Positions 7,011 to 15,019 of a stretch of 15,876 nucleotides of DNA are shown here, piece by piece; the first letter of the stretch is position 1, and each line of letters opens with the position of its first letter. The notes below the pieces were generated by a model. The model searched no databases. It was not told the origin of the DNA and was given only the letters and a program-made list of their open reading frames with translations. Position numbers and translations under genes: made by a program. Source of the DNA: an uncultured Candidatus Planktophila sp. (GTDB lineage Bacteria; Actinomycetota; Actinomycetes; Nanopelagicales; Nanopelagicaceae); NCBI GenBank assembly GCA_937927965.1, contig CALEZA010000043.1, positions 1 through 15,876 of the forward strand, given 5' to 3'.

Positions 7011-7697
7011 ATGGCAACAAGTAAATACACCTTGAGGCAGGTTGCTAAGACGATTGATTACGCCCTCCTTCGCCCTGAAATGTCACGAGAAGAAGTGCGA
7101 GAGGGTTGTCTGGTAGCGCTCAAATACGATGTTGCATCTGTCTGCTGTAAGCCAGCAGATGTTGCATTCTGCGCTGAGATCTTGCGTGGAAGCGATGTCC
7201 ATGTGGGCACTGTCGTAGGTTTCCCTCACGGAAATTCAGCTACTTCAGTCAAAGTTTTTGAGACCAAGCAAGTTGTTGCAGATGGTGCAACAGAGATTGA
7301 TGTTGTGATGAATATTGGTTGGATGAAATCAGGAATGTATGACGAAGTACGAGATGAGCTAGCAGCAGTTGTTGCAGCAGCTGGGGGACATCAGGTCAAA
7401 GTGATTCTTGAGAACGCCTATCTCACCAAAGAAGAGATAGTAAAGGCCTGCCAGCTTGTTGAAGCTTCAGGGGCTGACTATGTAAAGACTTCAACGGGAT
7501 TTGCATCAACCGGAGCAATCCTTGAGGATGTGAAATTGATGCGTGCCTCAGTCTCTTCAAAGATGGAGGTAAAGAGCGCAGGTGGTGTAAAGAATCTCGA
7601 TATGCTCTTAGCATTTATGGATGCTGGAGTGAAGCGAAGTGGCGCATCTGCTGCAGCTGCCATGCTCGATGAATTTAAAGAGCGTTTTGGAGCTTAG
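7011..7697 (+). CDS. deoC: Deoxyribose-phosphate aldolase
   Basis: Splits 2-deoxyribose-5-phosphate into glyceraldehyde-3-phosphate and acetaldehyde, the final step of deoxynucleoside breakdown. The 228-residue class I aldolase shows its active-site set: Asp97 in TEIDVVMN, the Schiff-base Lys159 in DYVKTSTGF and Lys188 in VKSAGG. The loop KVILENAYLTKEE is also typical. The start is fixed by GGAGAAGG two bases upstream of the ATG. Its TAG stop overlaps the TAA stop of the convergent pmmB gene by 4 nt, leaving no space for an ordinary terminator. It needs a phosphopentomutase to supply substrate; pmmB, the facing gene, is the best local candidate. Confidence 0.96.
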   Translation: MATSKYTLRQVAKTIDYALLRPEMSREEVREGCLVALKYDVASVCCKPADVAFCAEILRGSDVHVGTVVGFPHGNSATSVKVFETKQVVADGATEIDVVMNIGWMKSGMYDEVRDELAAVVAAAGGHQVKVILENAYLTKEEIVKACQLVEASGADYVKTSTGFASTGAILEDVKLMRASVSSKMEVKSAGGVKNLDMLLAFMDAGVKRSGASAAAAMLDEFKERFGA

Positions 7698-9313
7698 CGA
7701 GCAAGGAACTCTTTGAGGGGTTCTCTCAGCTGGTTGAGCAGATTTTCAGATTCCTCAGCTGTCTTTGTAATGACTTCGATATAGCACTTCATCTTCGCCT
7801 CGGTACCTGAAGGGCGAATAATGATTCGAACTCCGCCTGAGAGCCAAATACGCAATCCATCTGTTGGGGGAAGTCCATCTTGAGGTGCGGCAAGGTCATC
7901 TATCGATTCAACTTTTCTTCCAGCAATGTCAGAAGGAGGGCTCTGACGAAGACTTGCAAGTAGACGGGTGATGGAAGACATATCTGCAACGCGGACGGAA
8001 ATCTGTTCTGTGCCATGGAATCCGTGGCGTTGCCACACATCATCCAAGAGATCAGAGAGCGTGAGGCCATCACGCTTGAGATCCATCGCAATCTGAGCCA
8101 GGAAGAGCGCCGCTGAAACCCCATCTTTATCGTTTACGGTCTCTGAATCGACTGCATATCCAATAGCTTCTTCATATCCAAAGGCGAGATTTTCAATCTT
8201 AGCTAGCCACTTAAAGCCTGTGAGAACCTCTTTGAAATCAACCTCGTAATGGGCTGCAATCTTTCGAAGCGCAGATGAAGAGACGATTGAGTTACCAAAG
8301 ACTCCTTCAGGGTGAGTTCGAGCAATCCACTCACCAAAGATGATTCCCAGCTCATCACCACGCAGCATTCGCCAACCCACCTTAGGGTCATTAATTGCAG
8401 CAGCGCATCGATCTGCATCGGGATCATTTGCAATAACCAAGTCAGCGCCAAAATCTCGAGCCTTTGCAAGAGCCAGGTCTATCGCTCCCGGTTCTTCTGG
8501 GTTAGGAAATGCAACTGTTGGGAAATCTGGGTCTGGCGTGCACTGCTCATCAACGAGTATGAGAGTGGCAAATCCTGCATGATTAAAGACTCGCTGTACG
8601 GTCTCAGTTCCCACTCCGTGCATCGCTGTATAGACAATCTTGATATCACCGGGGCGAGGAGCTAACTCAACGGTGCGAGAGATGTATTCGGAAATCACCT
8701 CTTCACCTAGAAGTGTCCACTTCGATCCTCGAGGTTGAGATTTCAAAGATGTCACTGATGCAATTTCTTCAGCTATAAATGAATCAGTGGGGTTGATGAT
8801 TTGAGATGATGCGTAAGAAATGCCATCTGCATCTGGTCCAATGTAAACCTTATATCCATTGTCCTGAGGTGGGTTATGGCTAGCGGTGACCATAATTCCC
8901 ACATCACACTTTAAGTATTGTGTGGCGAATGCCAAGACAGGAGTTGGAAGTGGTCGAGGGAGGATGTAAACATCCATTCCAGCACCACTTAATATCTCTG
9001 CACTTTCAAAGGTGAAATCTTCAGATCCATATCGAGCATCTCGACCGATCACCACCTTATTCATTCCACGCTTTTTCATATAAGAAGCGATTCCAGCTGC
9101 TGTTCGTCCTACAACTGCGCGATTCATACAAGACGGGCCAGGTCCGATGGGACCACGCAGCCCTGCAGTTCCAAATTGAAGGAAACCGCTGAAAAATGGT
9201 GTGAGGACCTCGACATCGCCTGAATCAAGGAGTCCCTGTAGACGAGCTGCTGTTAACGGGTCTGGATCGTCGGCAATCCACGCCTTCACTTCTTCAATCA
9301 ATGCAGCGTTCAT
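7694..9313 (-). CDS. pmmB: Alpha-D-phosphohexomutase family enzyme (PmmB/PGM2-like), probable phosphopentomutase
   Basis: A cytoplasmic phosphosugar mutase of 539 residues with all four superfamily loops. The phosphoserine loop is TASHNPP with Ser145. The metal loop is DPDADR (Asp297, Asp299, Asp301). The sugar-recognition loop is GYEEAIGY. The C-terminal phosphate-binding motif is IRPSGTE. Length and the GYEEAIGY loop fit the PGM2/PmmB branch, whose members can act on pentose- as well as hexose-1-phosphates. The gene follows punA by 18 nt on the same strand and faces deoC, so converting (deoxy)ribose-1-phosphate to the 5-phosphate is the likely job; no deoB-type phosphopentomutase is visible in this window. 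Phosphomannomutase or phosphoglucomutase activity is an alternative or additional role. The ATG at 9311-9313 opens the conserved N terminus; its Shine-Dalgarno site is weak. Confidence 0.92.
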   Translation of the reverse strand: MNAALIEEVKAWIADDPDPLTAARLQGLLDSGDVEVLTPFFSGFLQFGTAGLRGPIGPGPSCMNRAVVGRTAAGIASYMKKRGMNKVVIGRDARYGSEDFTFESAEILSGAGMDVYILPRPLPTPVLAFATQYLKCDVGIMVTASHNPPQDNGYKVYIGPDADGISYASSQIINPTDSFIAEEIASVTSLKSQPRGSKWTLLGEEVISEYISRTVELAPRPGDIKIVYTAMHGVGTETVQRVFNHAGFATLILVDEQCTPDPDFPTVAFPNPEEPGAIDLALAKARDFGADLVIANDPDADRCAAAINDPKVGWRMLRGDELGIIFGEWIARTHPEGVFGNSIVSSSALRKIAAHYEVDFKEVLTGFKWLAKIENLAFGYEEAIGYAVDSETVNDKDGVSAALFLAQIAMDLKRDGLTLSDLLDDVWQRHGFHGTEQISVRVADMSSITRLLASLRQSPPSDIAGRKVESIDDLAAPQDGLPPTDGLRIWLSGGVRIIIRPSGTEAKMKCYIEVITKTAEESENLLNQLREPLKEFLAR

Positions 9314-9331
9314 TGCACCAGATTAGCCTTG

Positions 9332-10162
9332 TTAGACGAGTTTAGGAATTGTGTTCTTGAGCAATTCGCCCATTCGACTTGCCGCAGCTTTACCTGCTGC
9401 AATTACCTCTTCGTGGTTGAGCTTTTCGCCAGTCATTCCAGCAGCGGCATTAGAAACAAGAGAGATACCAAGAACTTCTGCTCCCATTGCGTGGGCTGCT
9501 ATTGCTTCTGGAACTGTAGACATTCCGACCAAATCTGCGCCCATGGTTCTCATCATAAGAATTTCTGCAGGTGTTTCATAGGTAGGTCCGCGCCAGTGAA
9601 CATAGACACCCTCTTGGAGTGATGAATCTTGAGCCTTCACTATTTCACGGATGCGCTTGCTATACAGATCTGTGAGGTCAACAAATGTTGCACCTGATAA
9701 TGGTGATTGTGCAGTAAGAGAGATGTGATCTCGAATCAATACTGGCTCTCCAACTTTGTAGTTGGCATTAATGCCGCCACACGCATTTGTGAGAACTACA
9801 ACTTTGCATCCAGCTTTAACTGCTGTGCGAACTCCGTGAACTACTGGCTCCATGCCCTTGCCTTCGTATAGGTGAGTGCGACCAAGGAAGACAAGTGCAC
9901 GAATGCTCTTTCCATTAGATTCGATAATGTAAGAGCGGACCTTGCCTGAATGACCTTCTACAGCAGGTGCGTGAAAGCCAGTGAGCTCATGTGCATCGCA
10001 CTCATATGCCGGCGTTCCAAGGGCATCACATGCACTCACCCAACCTGAGCCCATCACAAGTGCAACATCATGAGATGCAACACCAGTCCGGGCTGCGATT
10101 TCAGATGCTGCTTGAGAAGCTGCAGCTAGTGGATCTGAGTAGAGAAGGTCAGTTGAGGTCAT
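9332..10162 (-). CDS. punA: Purine nucleoside phosphorylase (trimeric, 6-oxopurine type)
   Basis: Phosphorolyses inosine, guanosine and their deoxy forms to the base and (deoxy)ribose-1-phosphate. The 276-residue length and motifs match the trimeric NP-I family: phosphate-site Ser39 in MGSGW, the [12 protein letters not shown] loop at about 92-103, and [10 protein letters not shown] with Glu196. Met214-Ser215 lie in VGMSTVPEA, Asn238 in VSNAAAG and His250 in LNHEEV. The Glu196/Asn238 pair corresponds to human PNP Glu201/Asn243, which select 6-oxopurines over adenine. That makes the adenosine deaminase of the facing operon a logical partner. The ATG at 10160-10162 overlaps the accBC stop by 4 nt. 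Mycobacterial homologues are annotated deoD or punA; this is not the hexameric E. coli DeoD type. Confidence 0.95.
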   Translation of the reverse strand: MTSTDLLYSDPLAAASQAASEIAARTGVASHDVALVMGSGWVSACDALGTPAYECDAHELTGFHAPAVEGHSGKVRSYIIESNGKSIRALVFLGRTHLYEGKGMEPVVHGVRTAVKAGCKVVVLTNACGGINANYKVGEPVLIRDHISLTAQSPLSGATFVDLTDLYSKRIREIVKAQDSSLQEGVYVHWRGPTYETPAEILMMRTMGADLVGMSTVPEAIAAHAMGAEVLGISLVSNAAAGMTGEKLNHEEVIAAGKAAASRMGELLKNTIPKLV

Positions 10163-11877
10163 GCCTCAATAATCTCACAGAGAACGGTGCCGCTTGAGAC
10201 AGTCTCTCCAACAACTGCCTTGAGGTTCTTAATCACACCGCTCTTATGGGCATTCAGAGGTTGCTCCATCTTCATCGCCTCAAGGACGATGATGAGATCT
10301 CCTGCCTCCACACTCTGACCCTCTTCCACTGCAATCTTGACCACAGTGCCCTGCATAGGGCTTGCAAGGCCATCTCCAGAAGCTCCTGAGGCCGAAGCCT
10401 GCTTGGCTCTATGACGCTTGACCACTGGCTCTGGTGCATGGACGAGGATTTCAAAACGCTTTCCATTGACTTCGGCTACAAGCTTTTCAGCAGCTGCCTT
10501 TGTCTGAACCTCAACTTCTTGGGCTGCATAGGCGGGAATGGTATTAACGAATTCATTTTCAATATAGCTCGTATAAACCTTGAAAACTTCTGTGTAATGA
10601 GGATCTTCAAGGATTGCACGATGGAAGGGAAGGGCTGTTGCAAGACCTTCAACCTTAAATTCAGCAAGTGCGCGACGAGCTCTTTGAATCGCCTCTTCTC
10701 GAGTAGATCCTGTAACAATAAGTTTTGCAAGAAGTGAGTCGAAGTTACCACCAATGACATCGCCTTTTCGGAATCCAGCGTCAACACGAACTCCAGGTCC
10801 AGTTGGAATTTCCCAATCTGTAATTCGACCTGGTGCTGGGAGGAAGGAGCGACCTGGATCTTCACCGTTAATACGGAACTCAATGGAGTGCCCACGAATA
10901 ACAGGATCATCAAATCCAAGTTCTTCACCCATTGCAATTCGGAATTGCTGGCGAACTAAATCAATGCCAGTAATTTCTTCTGAGACTGGATGTTCCACCT
11001 GGAGTCGAGTATTAACTTCCAAGAAAGAGATTGTGCCATCGAGGCCAACTAAAAACTCACATGTTCCAGCTCCCACATAGCCAGCTTCTTTCATAATCGC
11101 CTTAGAGGAGCGATAGAGCTCAGCATTTTGTTCAGGAGTGAGAAATGGTGCAGGAGCTTCTTCCACAAGTTTTTGATGTCGGCGCTGCAATGAGCAATCG
11201 CGTGTGGAGACAACAACTGCATTTCCAAATTTATCGGCCAATACTTGAGTCTCAACATGGCGTGGCTTATCTAGATATCTTTCAACAAAACATTCACCGC
11301 GACCAAAACCTGCAATAGCTTCACGCACTGCAGAGGCATAGAGCTCTGGAATCTCTTCGAGCGTGCGAGCAACTTTAAGTCCACGACCTCCGCCACCGAA
11401 AGCAGCTTTAATAGCCACAGGAAGTCCATGCTCCTTGGCAAAGGCAATGACTTCCTCTGCCGTTTCGACAGGATCCTTAGTTCCAGCAACAAGGGGTGCT
11501 CCAGCAGCAGCTGCAATTCTGCGAGCTGAGACTTTATCTCCGAGTGCGCTAATAGCAGCGGGTGATGGACCAATCCAAATCAGTCCTGCGTCAATAACCG
11601 CTTGAGCAAAGTCAGCATTTTCAGAAAGGAATCCATATCCGGGATGGACGGCATCTGCCTTTGCATGTAGGGCCAACTCAATAATCTTTGGAATATTCAG
11701 ATAGGTATCTTTAGCAAGGGTTCCGTTGAGAGAGTAAGAGAAGTCGGCACTCTTTGCGTGAAGAGCATCACGATCTTCCTCTGAATACATAGCTACGGAT
11801 TCAAGGCCATGATCTCTACATGCACGAATCACGCGCAGAGCAATTTCACCTCTGTTGGCTATCAATACACGATTCAT
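10159..11877 (-). CDS. accBC: Acyl-CoA carboxylase alpha chain: biotin carboxylase fused to biotin carrier protein
   Basis: Carboxylates its own biotin with bicarbonate and ATP and passes the carboxyl group to the AccD chain. It has 572 residues. The biotin carboxylase N domain opens with [19 protein letters not shown]. The ATP-grasp domain (about 115-310) holds the glycine-rich [13 protein letters not shown] loop, CSLQRRHQK and [18 protein letters not shown]-terminal carboxylase domain and linker follow, then a biotinyl domain (about 500-572) with the acceptor Lys536 in [11 protein letters not shown]. The start at 11877 overlaps the maf stop (ATGA) and has AAAGGAG five bases upstream. A GTG-start extension to 11901 is open but poorer. 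Whether the complex uses acetyl-CoA, propionyl-CoA or both cannot be read from this chain. BirA, encoded across the divergent junction, would attach the biotin. Confidence 0.95.
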   Translation of the reverse strand: MNRVLIANRGEIALRVIRACRDHGLESVAMYSEEDRDALHAKSADFSYSLNGTLAKDTYLNIPKIIELALHAKADAVHPGYGFLSENADFAQAVIDAGLIWIGPSPAAISALGDKVSARRIAAAAGAPLVAGTKDPVETAEEVIAFAKEHGLPVAIKAAFGGGGRGLKVARTLEEIPELYASAVREAIAGFGRGECFVERYLDKPRHVETQVLADKFGNAVVVSTRDCSLQRRHQKLVEEAPAPFLTPEQNAELYRSSKAIMKEAGYVGAGTCEFLVGLDGTISFLEVNTRLQVEHPVSEEITGIDLVRQQFRIAMGEELGFDDPVIRGHSIEFRINGEDPGRSFLPAPGRITDWEIPTGPGVRVDAGFRKGDVIGGNFDSLLAKLIVTGSTREEAIQRARRALAEFKVEGLATALPFHRAILEDPHYTEVFKVYTSYIENEFVNTIPAYAAQEVEVQTKAAAEKLVAEVNGKRFEILVHAPEPVVKRHRAKQASASGASGDGLASPMQGTVVKIAVEEGQSVEAGDLIIVLEAMKMEQPLNAHKSGVIKNLKAVVGETVSSGTVLCEIIEA

Positions 11878-12476
11878 CGCATCTCCTTTACCTCTGGCCA
11901 AGAATATCCAAGCTGTTTCATAGCACCACGAAAGAAAGGCATCGAAAGCCCAACTACATTGGTGTAATCACCTTCTATTAAAGGAATAAATGGTGAGCCG
12001 AAACCGTCGAGCGTGAAGCCTCCAGCCACATGCAGCGGTTCCTTGGACGCCACATAGTCGGCAATCTCTTCATCGCTCATTTCAGAGAATGTGACCTTTG
12101 TGGTGACGCGATCTGCTATTTCAATCCCGCGTGCTGTATCGATAATGCAATGGCCAGTGTGGAGCAGTCCTGCACGACCGCTGATCTTCTTAGCTCTCTC
12201 GATTGCGATTTCAGGAGTTCCAGGCTTTCCGAAAGAAACCCCATCCACATCAAATGTTGAATCACATCCAATAATGATTGCAGGGTAATCAATCATCTCT
12301 CTGACTGTGTGGGCTTTTGATATTGCAAGAGCGATCACCATATCTTCTGGGCGCATCGCATTAAAGAAATCTGTTTCCTCATCAACATTGCTCACAATTA
12401 CAGTGGGAGTTATTCCTGCACCTTCTAGCAATCTGCGGCGGGATGTTGATTGTGATGCCAGAACTATTCGAGTCAT
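11874..12476 (-). CDS. maf: Maf-family nucleoside triphosphate pyrophosphatase
   Basis: Maf proteins hydrolyse dTTP, UTP or modified nucleotides to the monophosphate and pyrophosphate, removing non-canonical nucleotides, and some affect septation. This one has 200 residues, the usual size. The nucleotide-binding motif [16 protein letters not shown] starts at residue 6. The catalytic region [18 protein letters not shown] has Asp72 and Lys84, and the C-terminal half includes [15 protein letters not shown]. It starts one base inside the accE stop (TAATG) and its own stop overlaps the accBC start (ATGA), so it is wedged between carboxylase subunit genes. From memory, the accD5-accE5-maf order also occurs in mycobacteria, which supports the call. 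Exact substrate is unknown. Confidence 0.94.
   Translation of the reverse strand: MTRIVLASQSTSRRRLLEGAGITPTVIVSNVDEETDFFNAMRPEDMVIALAISKAHTVREMIDYPAIIIGCDSTFDVDGVSFGKPGTPEIAIERAKKISGRAGLLHTGHCIIDTARGIEIADRVTTKVTFSEMSDEEIADYVASKEPLHVAGGFTLDGFGSPFIPLIEGDYTNVVGLSMPFFRGAMKQLGYSWPEVKEMR
11883..11889 (-). promoter_or_regulatory. Shine-Dalgarno site that sets the accBC start
   Basis: On the minus strand this reads AAAGGAG, five bases before the ATG at 11877-11875. It lies inside the last codons of maf. It favours the 11877 start over the upstream in-frame start at 11901. Confidence 0.75.
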
Positions 12477-12658
12477 TAATCGAACTTTCGTGCACCAAAG
12501 GTGACTTGATGGGGAAGTGGCTGACGAAGCTGAGGCAACCCAAAGACGCTTCTTTTAATCACAGGCTTGAGTTCAATCGGCTTGCGATTAGCTAGTACCG
12601 CTTGAAGAGCTACCAACTCTTCATCTGTGGGATTTCCTGTTGCTATGGAGAACTTCAT
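12476..12658 (-). CDS. accE: Acyl-CoA carboxylase epsilon subunit
   Basis: A 60-residue protein, [20 protein letters not shown] at its start, with the G-x-PT-x-EELVAL pattern of the actinobacterial acyl-CoA carboxylase epsilon family. The rest is a basic middle and an unstructured tail ending TFGARKFD. In Streptomyces and Mycobacterium this subunit binds the carboxylase and stimulates the biotin carboxylase/carboxyltransferase complex. The reading frame is real despite its size: it overlaps the accD stop by one base and the maf start by one base (both TAATG). Mycobacterial AccE5 is much longer at its N terminus, from memory, while Streptomyces forms are short like this. Identity rests on the N-terminal motif plus position, with weak similarity in the tail. 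Confidence 0.85.
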   Translation of the reverse strand: MKFSIATGNPTDEELVALQAVLANRKPIELKPVIKRSVFGLPQLRQPLPHQVTFGARKFD

Positions 12659-14229
12659 TAGAGAGGAATGTTTCCATGTTTGCGAGCAGGCAAGATGTCT
12701 CGCTTGGTCTTTAATGTGCGGAACGCTTTAGTGATGTATTGACGGGAATCTTCAGGCTCAATCACGCTATCGATGGTTCCGCGTTCTGCGGCGAGATAAG
12801 GGTTGGAGAACTTCTCTGTGTACTGAGTGATGAGTTCCGCTCTAGTTGCATCTGGAGTTGAAGACTCAGATAGTTCCTTGCGGTAGAGAATATTGACTGC
12901 ACCTTGTGCACCCATGACTGCAATTTCAGCACTTGGCCAAGCAAAGTTAATATCACTTCCAAGGTACTTAGATCCCATTACGATGAAAGCTCCACCATAA
13001 GCCTTGCGTGTAATGAGGGTGACTAGTGGCACTGAAGCTTCTGCATAAGCGTAGAGAAGCTTTGCGCCACGGCGAATGATTCCATTCCACTCTTGTTCTG
13101 TGCCTGGCATAAATCCTGGAACATCCACAAGTGTCAAAATTGGAATATTGAATGCATCGCAGAAGCGAAGGAATCGAGCTGCCTTCTCTGATGAGTTGAT
13201 ATCGAGTGTGCCTGCTAGCTCTGAAGGCTGGTTTGCAATGATTCCAACTGATTGACCTTCAATACGAGCAAATCCAACAACAATATTCTTGGCATAGAGA
13301 GCATGAACTTCGAGGAATTCACCTTCATCCACAATTGATGAGATAAGAACCTTCATGTCATATGGCTGGTTTGGACTATCTGGAATAAGAGTGTTTAACG
13401 CTGTGTCGGATGCCTTCTTCTCAAGCGTTTCTGTTGGAGGCAGAACAGGTGATCCATCCATATTGTTGGATGGTAGATAAGAAAGGAGTGCCTTTACATA
13501 ATCAATTGCATCAGCTTCAGAATCAGCTAAGTAATGTGCATTTCCTGACTTGGTGTTATGGGTGAGAGCTCCACCGAGATCTTCCATTCCCACATCCTCA
13601 CCAGTGACCGTCTTGATCACATCTGGACCTGTAATAAACATGTTAGAAGTTTCCTTGACCATCACTGTGAAATCCGTAAGTGCTGGAGAATAAGCAGAGC
13701 CACCAGCGCAAGGACCAAGGATGAGCGAGATTTGAGGAATAACACCTGAGGATCGAGTATTGAGGCGGAAAATCTTTCCGTAACCATTAAGGGATGCGAC
13801 GCCCTCTTGAATACGAGCTCCTCCAGAATCATTAATTCCAATCAATGGAATTCCTGACTTGAGAGCAAAATCTGCAATCTTGACGATCTTCTCTGCATGG
13901 ACTTCACCTAGTGAGCCACCGAAGACGGTGAAGTCTTGTGAATAAAGTGCAATTGGTCGACCATCAACTGTCGCAGTTCCAATCACTACGCCATCGCCAT
14001 AAGGGCGGTTCTTCTCCATGCCAAAGTTGGATGCATGGTGGCGTGCGAACTCATCAATTTCAGTGAAGGAATCTGGATCGACCAGCATTTCAATACGCTC
14101 TCGAGCAGTCTTCTTACCCTTTGCATGCTGCTTCTCAACGGCACGGGCTGATCCTGCGTGGACAGCTTCATCAATTCGAGCGCGGAGGTCTTCAATCTTT
14201 CCCGCGGTGGTATGCAGATCGTGGCTCAT
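12658..14229 (-). CDS. accD: Acyl-CoA carboxylase beta chain (carboxyltransferase; AccD/PccB type)
   Basis: Transfers carboxyl from biotin on AccBC to acetyl- or propionyl-CoA, giving malonyl- or methylmalonyl-CoA. The 523-residue length is typical of the fused carboxyltransferase of AccD5/PccB type. The N-terminal half has [11 protein letters not shown] (104-114), the first oxyanion-hole region SGGARIQEG (135-143), [13 protein letters not shown] (172-184) and [20 protein letters not shown] (201-220). The C-terminal half has [14 protein letters not shown] (367-380), [14 protein letters not shown] (408-421) and [15 protein letters not shown] (431-445). It heads the minus-strand operon; the accE start overlaps its stop by one base. 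The ATG at 14227-14229 has little Shine-Dalgarno complement, and a -10-like TACCTT lies six bases upstream, so the message may be leaderless. Acyl-CoA preference is not determined. Confidence 0.95.
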   Translation of the reverse strand: MSHDLHTTAGKIEDLRARIDEAVHAGSARAVEKQHAKGKKTARERIEMLVDPDSFTEIDEFARHHASNFGMEKNRPYGDGVVIGTATVDGRPIALYSQDFTVFGGSLGEVHAEKIVKIADFALKSGIPLIGINDSGGARIQEGVASLNGYGKIFRLNTRSSGVIPQISLILGPCAGGSAYSPALTDFTVMVKETSNMFITGPDVIKTVTGEDVGMEDLGGALTHNTKSGNAHYLADSEADAIDYVKALLSYLPSNNMDGSPVLPPTETLEKKASDTALNTLIPDSPNQPYDMKVLISSIVDEGEFLEVHALYAKNIVVGFARIEGQSVGIIANQPSELAGTLDINSSEKAARFLRFCDAFNIPILTLVDVPGFMPGTEQEWNGIIRRGAKLLYAYAEASVPLVTLITRKAYGGAFIVMGSKYLGSDINFAWPSAEIAVMGAQGAVNILYRKELSESSTPDATRAELITQYTEKFSNPYLAAERGTIDSVIEPEDSRQYITKAFRTLKTKRDILPARKHGNIPL

Positions 14230-14235
14230 GAGCCT

Positions 14236-14241
14236 AAGGTA
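14236..14241 (-). promoter_or_regulatory. Possible accD -10 box overlapping the birA ribosome-binding site
   Basis: The minus strand reads TACCTT here, a TANNNT -10 form, six bases before the accD ATG. A TTGGCG on the same strand lies 19 bases further upstream, inside birA, with an alternative TAGTAC giving 16-bp spacing. On the plus strand the same bases read AAGGTA and could be the Shine-Dalgarno site for a birA GTG at 14248. Both roles are weakly supported by match alone; the very short space between the genes is the main argument. Confidence 0.3.
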
Positions 14242-14247
14242 CTAGTC

Positions 14248-15015
14248 GTGGGTACCGATGCGCCAAGAGCGCCACTAGATCGAAAGCTTCTCGTAGAAGA
14301 AATCTCGCAGTACTGGCGGGTAAGCGTGGTTGAAGTCACCGAGTCAACTCAGAACGACCTCCTTGAAAAAGTCACTGCAGGAACAGCTCTACCAGGAGAT
14401 GTGATTGTTGCTGAATATCAAAGTGCAGGGCGCGGTCGATTAGATCGATCATTTGTTGCAGCACCAATGTCTGCACTCACCTTCTCATTCTATGTTCAAC
14501 CCAAAGTTGATAAAGAAGAGTGGTCTTTCCTTACTCTTATTGCAGGAATTTCTGTAAAAGAAGCCTTAGCTTCACTTGATTCATCTGTAGACATTGGTGT
14601 GAAGTGGCCAAATGATTTACTAATTGGTGAGAAGAAATGTTCAGGGATGATTGCACAAGCAACTTCAAAAGGAGTGATTCTTGGAATTGGCATTAATGTT
14701 GGTATGGACAAGGAAGAACTTCCAGTCCCAGAAGCTACATCACTTGCACTGGAGAATTTCTCTGAATTAAATCGAAACATCATTCTTGCAAAAATCTTGA
14801 ATCACTTGGAAATTAATATAACAATGTGGGAGTTAGGCAAGACCTTTATTCCAGAATATCGGCAAGTATGTAACACGATTGGAAGAGAGGTGGAAGTGAC
14901 GCTTCCAGGCGGGGAAGTGCTCAAATCCCACGCTGTAGAAATCTCAAATTCTGGAGCCCTTACGCTTGAAAATGGCAGGGAAGTTAGTGTGGGGGATGTA
15001 GTTCATCTACGATGA
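14248..15015 (+). CDS. birA: Biotin-[acetyl-CoA carboxylase] ligase, monofunctional
   Basis: Activates biotin with ATP and attaches it to the carrier lysine of AccBC (Lys536). From the GTG at 14248 it has 255 residues with no N-terminal winged-helix domain, so it is a group I ligase without the repressor function of E. coli BirA. Visible motifs: VTESTQNDLL (30-39); the biotin/ATP loop GRGRLDRSF (61-69), where the common GRGRxGRxW has Asp66 and Phe69; KWPNDLL from Lys119; and KKCSGMIAQA. A C-terminal SH3-like domain ends in LENGREVSVGDVVHLR. The GTG start has AAGGT 7-8 bases upstream and avoids accD; an in-frame ATG at 14212 would overlap the accD start codon by 18 nt and is the alternative. 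The purK start lies 4 bases after its stop. Confidence 0.9.
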   Translation: MGTDAPRAPLDRKLLVEEISQYWRVSVVEVTESTQNDLLEKVTAGTALPGDVIVAEYQSAGRGRLDRSFVAAPMSALTFSFYVQPKVDKEEWSFLTLIAGISVKEALASLDSSVDIGVKWPNDLLIGEKKCSGMIAQATSKGVILGIGINVGMDKEELPVPEATSLALENFSELNRNIILAKILNHLEINITMWELGKTFIPEYRQVCNTIGREVEVTLPGGEVLKSHAVEISNSGALTLENGREVSVGDVVHLR

Positions 15016-15019
15016 GTGC

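Noticed and set aside
7705..7725. Possible hairpin GAACTC-TTT-GAG-GGG-TTC after the deoC stop as terminator
   Set aside because: Only two 3-bp helices separated by a bulge, no U tract, and it lies within the pmmB coding end. Not credible as a terminator.
10476..10937. Minus-strand frame of 153 codons overlapping accBC in another frame
   Set aside because: Same strand, different frame from a biotin carboxylase whose motifs continue uninterrupted; Leu/Gln-rich shadow.
14158..14247. Longer N terminus for birA starting at ATG 14158 or 14212
   Set aside because: The 14158 start would lie 72 nt inside accD, and its extra residues show no BirA homology. 14212 remains a possible alternative, but the GTG at 14248 has a better ribosome site and avoids the accD start codon.
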